A DNA stretch of 9,218 nt, taken from contig JAISAX010000805.1 of the NCBI GenBank assembly GCA_031266495.1, positions 1 to 9,218 of the forward strand. The letters run 5' to 3'. Of the stretch, positions 5,839 to 9,218 are shown one piece after another (within the stretch, counting starts at the first letter, position 1; each line of letters opens with the position of its first letter). This stretch comes from Opitutaceae bacterium (lineage in GTDB: Bacteria > Verrucomicrobiota > Verrucomicrobiae > Opitutales > Opitutaceae). The notes below the pieces were generated by a model that was not told the origin of the DNA, made no database searches, and saw nothing but the letters and a program-made list of their open reading frames with translations. The translations under genes were made by a program, and so were the position numbers.

Positions 5839-6636
5839 ATGGACATCAAACCATACGACAAAAACTTCTCCCTGCAGGATCGCGTTGCATTCATCACCGG
5901 AGCCGCCGCCGGCATCGGCCGCGCCATCGCCGGACTCTATTACGAGAAAGGCGCGAAACTCGTCCTCTTCGACAGGAACGAGGACGTATCCGCCATCGCG
6001 GCACAAATCGCGCCCGACGCCCCTCCCGCCTCTCCCGCCTCCCGCGCCTCCCGCATCCTCGCCATCAGCGGCGACGCCACCAGCGCCGCCGCCCGCGACT
6101 CCGCCGTGGCCGCCGCCATCGGGCATTTCGGACGCATCGACATCCTCGTCAACTGCGCCGGCATCGGCCTCCTCGATCCCGCCATCGACGTCACCGAAGC
6201 CCGCTGGGACCTCACGCTCGATCTCAACCTCAAGGCCCTCTTTTTCCTCAGCCAGGCCGTAGCCCGCCACATGATCCCGCAAGGCGGCGGCCGCATCATC
6301 AACCTCGCCTCCCAGGCCGGCATCGTCGCGCTCGACCGCCACGTCGCCTACATGGCCAGCAAGGCCGCCATCATCGGCATCACCAAAGTCCTCGCCCTCG
6401 AATGGACCCCGCACAACATCCAGACCAACGCCATCTCGCCCACCGTTGTCCTCACCGAACTCGGACGCAAAGCCTGGGCCGGTGACGTCGGCGAGGCCTT
6501 CCGGAAAAAACTCCCTGCCGGCCGCTTCGCGTATCCCGAAGAAATCGCCGCCTGCGCCCTCTTTCTCGCCAGCGACGCCGCCGCCATGATCACCGGCGCC
6601 AACCTCGTCATCGACGGCGGCTACACCATCCAGTAG
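5839..6636 (+). CDS. dthD: SDR-family dehydrogenase, D-threitol dehydrogenase-like
   Basis: This 265-residue short-chain dehydrogenase probably oxidises D-threitol or a close polyol to D-erythrulose using NAD+. Motifs: cofactor loop TGAAAGIG (20-27), Asp45 after the second strand (NAD preference), NCAG (105-108, Cys for the usual second Asn), Asn130, Ser158, and Tyr171-x3-Lys175 in YMASK. The C-terminal half (LASQAGIVALDRHVAY, ISPTVVLTELGRKAW, GRFAYPEEIAA, VIDGGYTI) matches, from memory, the D-threitol dehydrogenase subgroup rather than general SDRs. Odd: residues 59-72 are a Pro/Ala/Ser insert encoded by CCTCCCG-type repeats (about 6018-6055), roughly accounting for its extra length over the usual 250-255 residues. 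The start follows a C-rich tract without a Shine-Dalgarno. It leads the second gene group. Confidence 0.87.
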   Translation: MDIKPYDKNFSLQDRVAFITGAAAGIGRAIAGLYYEKGAKLVLFDRNEDVSAIAAQIAPDAPPASPASRASRILAISGDATSAAARDSAVAAAIGHFGRIDILVNCAGIGLLDPAIDVTEARWDLTLDLNLKALFFLSQAVARHMIPQGGGRIINLASQAGIVALDRHVAYMASKAAIIGITKVLALEWTPHNIQTNAISPTVVLTELGRKAWAGDVGEAFRKKLPAGRFAYPEEIAACALFLASDAAAMITGANLVIDGGYTIQ

Positions 6637-6715
6637 CAGGAACGCCCCCGCCACCGCCACCGAACGCCGTCCGTCCCGCCCGACTCCGAATCCGGAACCT
6701 GAATACCAGACCCGA

Positions 6716-6723
6716 CCCCCCCC
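6716..6723 (+). repeat. C8 tract just before the dhaL start
   Basis: Eight consecutive C end 7 nt before the ATG at 6731, in the Shine-Dalgarno position, in an otherwise C-rich 94-nt spacer. The arrangement repeats that seen before the SDR gene. Confidence 0.45.
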
Positions 6724-6730
6724 AACCCGC

Positions 6731-7384
6731 ATGAACACCACCCTGACCCTTCCCGCCGGCCGCGACCTGCTCCTCGCTCTCGCCGGAACCATTGAAACCA
6801 ACAAAACCTCTCTCGACGAAATCGACGCCGCCACTGGCGACGGCGACCACGGCGACAACATGGCCAAAGGCTTCCAGCTCGCGAAAACCCGGCTCGGCGA
6901 CCGCGAGCCTACCGTGCCCGAAGCGCTCGCCCTCATTGGCAAGACGCTCCTCACCGACATCGGCGGCTCCATCGGCCCGATCTACGGCGCCTTCTTCATC
7001 CAGATGAGCCTCGCCTCGCGCGACAAAGACCTCGCCGACCCGCGGACCCACGCCGCCATGCTCTCCGGCGCGCTCACCGGCCTCTCCGGATCCGGCAACG
7101 CCAAAGTCGGCGACAAGACCATCATCGACGCCCTTGCTCCCGCCGAAGCCGCGTACCGCGAAGCCATCGCCGCCGGCGCCACGATCCCCGACGCCCTCGC
7201 CCGCATGAGCGAAGCCGCCGACCGCGGACGCGATTCCACAAAAAACCTCGTTGCCAGACCCGGACCCGGACGCGCCATCCGCCCCGGCGACCATTCCCGC
7301 GGAGTCCCCGATGCCGGCGCCACCTCCTGCGCCCTCATTCTCAAGACCCTTGCCCGCGCCTTCGGCGCCAGCGTCAACCCGTAG
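6731..7384 (+). CDS. dhaL: DhaL-type (DAK2 domain) dihydroxyacetone/erythrulose kinase subunit
   Basis: This 217-residue protein matches DhaL, the nucleotide-binding half of dihydroxyacetone-type kinases (about 210 residues). Asp32, Asp37 and Asp39 in DAATGDGDHG have the spacing of the Mg-ADP ligands of E. coli DhaL (Asp30/35/37). Also seen: GGSIGPIYGAFF (78-89), VGDKTIIDAL (126-135) and SRGVPDAGATS (189-199). Just before the last motif, RPGPGRAIRPGDH departs from the usual GRASRLGER, with about two extra residues. With a DhaK partner it would phosphorylate dihydroxyacetone or, fitting this locus, erythrulose. No DhaK or DhaM lies in the window, so the partner must be beyond it or elsewhere. 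It follows the SDR gene by 94 nt; the start has no Shine-Dalgarno. A hairpin begins right after its stop. Confidence 0.9.
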   Translation: MNTTLTLPAGRDLLLALAGTIETNKTSLDEIDAATGDGDHGDNMAKGFQLAKTRLGDREPTVPEALALIGKTLLTDIGGSIGPIYGAFFIQMSLASRDKDLADPRTHAAMLSGALTGLSGSGNAKVGDKTIIDALAPAEAAYREAIAAGATIPDALARMSEAADRGRDSTKNLVARPGPGRAIRPGDHSRGVPDAGATSCALILKTLARAFGASVNP

Positions 7385-7404
7385 GGGCTTCGCTTGCGAA
7401 GCCC
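7385..7404 (+). terminator. Hairpin directly after the dhaL stop codon
   Basis: GGGCTTCGC (7385-7393) and GCGAAGCCC (7396-7404) are perfect inverse complements; as RNA this is an 8-bp stem with a CTTG tetraloop. It starts at the base after the TAG stop. No T tract follows, only C-rich DNA. It may be a Rho-dependent or partial terminator, a 3'-end protector, or a member of a palindromic repeat family. Confidence 0.4.
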
Positions 7405-7445
7405 GCGCCCGCCACCCGACGCCCGCGCATCACCAACGCAACCAA

Positions 7446-7520
7446 CCAACCCACCCACGACCAACCCACCCACGACCAGCCAACCCGCAACCCGCAACCA
7501 GCAACCCGCAACCAACCCGC
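7446..7520 (+). repeat. C/A-rich tandem repeats between dhaL and the small ORF
   Basis: A 15-bp unit, CCAACCCACCCACGA, is repeated twice exactly (7446-7460, 7461-7475). It is followed by several copies of CAACCCG-type 7-mers to about 7520. From 7405 to 7526 only 16 of 122 nt are G. This is a G-poor transcribed spacer and an unstable, repeat-expanded piece of DNA. Confidence 0.55.
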
Positions 7521-7526
7521 ATTTCC

Positions 7527-7787
7527 ATGACCGCCATCCGCAGCCTCCCGCCCACCCGCGAACTCGCCGACGCCCAACGGAGCCGGCGTCCCGTTGCCGG
7601 AAATGCCCCGTCCTCTCCGACCCCGACCCCGGCTGCCGGCCACCGTCCCCCCCCCCCGGCCACGCTCACGCCCGCCGAAGAAGCGTACTACGAATCACTC
7701 GCGCCGGGCCGCTCGTCACGCGAAGTCGTCGGTTGCCTTGTGGCCGCCGCCGAACTCTCCAACAAAACGCCACGCCGCGCCCCCTGA
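7527..7787 (+). CDS. Unrecognised 86-residue small protein
   Basis: I do not recognise this protein. The first half is Pro/Arg/Ser-rich and low in complexity (PTPTP near 32-36, PPPP near 41-44, the latter encoded by a C10 run at 7647-7656). The second half, from about residue 46 (TPAEEAYYESLAPGRSSREVVGCLVAAAEL), looks like a real small domain with a likely amphipathic helix and C-biased third codon positions like its neighbours. The ATG at 7527 follows a repeat-rich spacer with no Shine-Dalgarno, so the true start is uncertain. It sits between dhaL and the regulator gene in the same orientation. It could be a genuine accessory protein, a decayed gene, or chance; the C10 run is a natural frameshift site that would join it to the regulator frame. 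Confidence 0.45.
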   Translation: MTAIRSLPPTRELADAQRSRRPVAGNAPSSPTPTPAAGHRPPPPATLTPAEEAYYESLAPGRSSREVVGCLVAAAELSNKTPRRAP

Positions 7788-7884
7788 CCCGCCGCCGCCC
7801 GCCCCACCGATGATCGCCGCAACCGACACAATGCCGGAACTTCAGCATTCCCCCCCGGCCCCTGTGCGTGCATTGGATTTGGTT

Positions 7885-8931
7885 ATGGCCCAATCTCCAG
7901 CAAACACCGGCACCGGCGACGACGACACCCGATCCTTCGGCACCGACATTGATGCCACCATCACGGCAGCCTGGCTGTATTATCACAACAACCTCACCCA
8001 GGCCGAGATCGCCGCCCAGTTCGACATCTCCCGCCCCGCCGTGGCCAACCTCCTCTCCCGCGCCCGCGACGAAGGCCTCGTCACCATCTCGCTCCGCCCC
8101 GATCTCCTCAGCCGCCTCACCCTGGCCGACGAAATCCGCCGCCACTTCTCGCTCACCAACACCTACATCGTCCCCACCCCGCCCAACGCCACCACCGCCG
8201 ACATCCGGCAAGCCATCGGCAAAGCCACCGCCCTCCTGCTCGAAAGCACCATGCAACCCGGCGAAGTCCTCGCCACCGCCTGGGGCGCCACCGCGCTCGA
8301 AGTTGCCAACGCCCTGTCCGGCAAAAAAATCGAAGGCTCCGTCCTCGCCCAGGCCATCGGCTGCCTCAACAGCGGCGAATCCATCAACCCCATCCGCCTC
8401 GCCAGCGTCATGGGCGAGAAACTCGGCGCCCGCGTTTACCACCTCCCCCTCCCCGCCATCGTCAGCTCCCTCCAGGTGAAGGAAATCCTCCTCGCCGACC
8501 GCAGCATCCGCGCCTGCCTCGACATGGCCCGCTCCGCCTCCCGCGCCATGATCGGCATCGGCCGCGTCGCGCACGACGCCACCGCCGTCTCCGCCGGCTT
8601 CTTCGATCCCATCATGATCGACGAACTCCGCGCCAAAGGCGCCGTTGGCGACATCTCCTGCCGCTTCTTCGACATCAACGGCAAACCCGTCGAAACCGAA
8701 TTCGACCGCCGCATCGTCAGCCTCACCTTCGAAGACATGCGCACCATCAACCCCGTCATCGCGCCCGCCGGCGGCACCGACAAGGTCGCCGCCATCCTCG
8801 GCGCCCTCCGCACCGGCTGTATCGACATTCTCATCACCGACGAACAAACCGCGCGCAAAGTCCTCGTCCTCGACAAAGCCACCCGCTCCATCACCGCCGC
8901 CGCGCCCGCGCCCGCGCCCGCCCCGCACTGA
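7885..8931 (+). CDS. SorC/DeoR-family sugar-responsive transcriptional regulator
   Basis: This is a regulator of the class that includes EryD and SorC: an N-terminal helix-turn-helix and a C-terminal domain that binds a sugar phosphate or related effector. From Met at 7885 it has 348 residues. The helix-turn-helix lies at about 24-68 (AAWLYYHNNLTQAEIAAQFDISRPAVANLLSRA). The effector domain shows ATAWGAT (130-136), GDISCRFFDINGKPV (255-269) and APAGGTDKVAAILGALRTG (293-311), all typical. ATGs at 7810 (373 residues) and 7831 (366) are alternatives, but the DNA before 7885 has a C7 run and codons unlike the rest of the gene, and typical members are only about 315-330 long. The C-terminus ends in an Ala-Pro repeat encoded by GCGCCC units. 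It probably controls the tetritol genes beside it, with erythrulose, its phosphate or the polyol as candidate signals. Confidence 0.9.
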   Translation: MAQSPANTGTGDDDTRSFGTDIDATITAAWLYYHNNLTQAEIAAQFDISRPAVANLLSRARDEGLVTISLRPDLLSRLTLADEIRRHFSLTNTYIVPTPPNATTADIRQAIGKATALLLESTMQPGEVLATAWGATALEVANALSGKKIEGSVLAQAIGCLNSGESINPIRLASVMGEKLGARVYHLPLPAIVSSLQVKEILLADRSIRACLDMARSASRAMIGIGRVAHDATAVSAGFFDPIMIDELRAKGAVGDISCRFFDINGKPVETEFDRRIVSLTFEDMRTINPVIAPAGGTDKVAAILGALRTGCIDILITDEQTARKVLVLDKATRSITAAAPAPAPAPH

Positions 8932-9010
8932 CCCTCCCGATTTTCCGTCCGCCGATTCCCGCCCGACGCCCCGCGCGAAACCCTGAACGCCCGCCGCGTC
9001 CCCTCCGCCA

Positions 9011-9030
9011 CCCGTATCCGCCCGTATCCG
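9011..9030. repeat. Tandem 10-bp repeat CCCGTATCCG x2
   Basis: Two exact adjacent copies, 9011-9020 and 9021-9030, lie in the non-coding tail after the regulator gene, just before the hairpin at 9033. Confidence 0.45.
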
Positions 9031-9032
9031 CA

Positions 9033-9056
9033 CGGGCAAGGCAACCGCCTTGCCCG
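9033..9056 (+). terminator. 10-bp hairpin after the regulator gene
   Basis: CGGGCAAGGC (9033-9042) and GCCTTGCCCG (9047-9056) form a perfect 10-bp stem with loop AACC, about 100 nt after the regulator stop. There is no T run, so it is not a textbook intrinsic terminator, though its place at the end of the gene group fits a transcription end or a repeat element. The hairpin is equally possible in transcripts from the other strand. Confidence 0.4.
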
Positions 9057-9076
9057 GATCCACACACACTGGGGGG

Positions 9077-9180
<104 letters not shown>

Positions 9181-9196
9181 ACCGCAACAGCCACAA

Positions 9197-9210
9197 CGGG
9201 CGAGCGCCCG
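9197..9210. repeat. Short REP-like hairpin at the window end
   Basis: CGGGCG (9197-9202) and CGCCCG (9205-9210) pair around AG. The sequence resembles the hairpin arms at 13-34 and 88-109, so it may be part of another copy continuing past the window. Confidence 0.35.
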
Positions 9211-9218
9211 CGAACCGG

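Noticed and set aside
5716..6972. 418-codon open frame on the - strand across the SDR and dhaL genes
   Set aside because: It runs through two confident genes and a spacer, and its product is low-complexity Gly/Asp/Val-rich.
7446..7520. Repeat array considered as CRISPR
   Set aside because: Units of 7 and 15 bp are directly adjacent, with no unique spacers of constant length and no cas genes near.

Overview
The window looks like a chromosomal piece of a high-GC verrucomicrobium of the Opitutaceae type. This placement is an inference from the strongly C-biased coding strand, the poly-C intergenic tracts and the palindromic GC-rich repeats; no marker gene is present to prove it. All confident genes lie on the + strand and read as one catabolic locus for a four-carbon polyol (erythritol or a threitol).

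Layout. Bases 1-686 hold no gene: a REP-like inverted repeat (13-109), then an AT-rich island (about 300-480) with palindromes and a possible promoter, then a C-rich leader. Next come three genes for an RbsB/RbsA/RbsC-type sugar ABC importer: a lipoprotein binding protein (687-1661), a double-domain ATPase (1792-3309) and a permease (3302-4351, overlapping the ATPase by 8 nt). A zinc-type dehydrogenase of the erythritol/L-threitol dehydrogenase kind follows (4437-5537). A 13-bp hairpin after it and a 301-nt gap mark a likely break. The second group is an SDR dehydrogenase closely resembling D-threitol dehydrogenases (5839-6636), a DhaL-type kinase subunit (6731-7384), an unrecognised 86-residue ORF (7527-7787) and a SorC/DeoR-family sugar-responsive regulator (about 7885-8931). 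The window closes with a hairpin and a roughly 104-nt, almost pure poly-C tract (9077-9180).

How the parts fit. The importer would bring in a tetritol, the two dehydrogenases would oxidise different stereoisomers to erythrulose, a DhaK/DhaL-type kinase would phosphorylate the erythrulose, and the SorC protein would sense an intermediate. The logic resembles the threitol/erythritol pathway known from Mycobacterium smegmatis. No DhaK subunit and no tetrose-phosphate isomerase is present here, so the pathway is incomplete within the window.

Most unusual features: nearly every gene is preceded by a G-poor leader with C tracts of 7-11 residues instead of a Shine-Dalgarno sequence (rbsC-type permease excepted); similar low-complexity DNA appears inside coding regions; DhaL has no DhaK beside it; and the zinc dehydrogenase has lost three of four structural-zinc cysteines.
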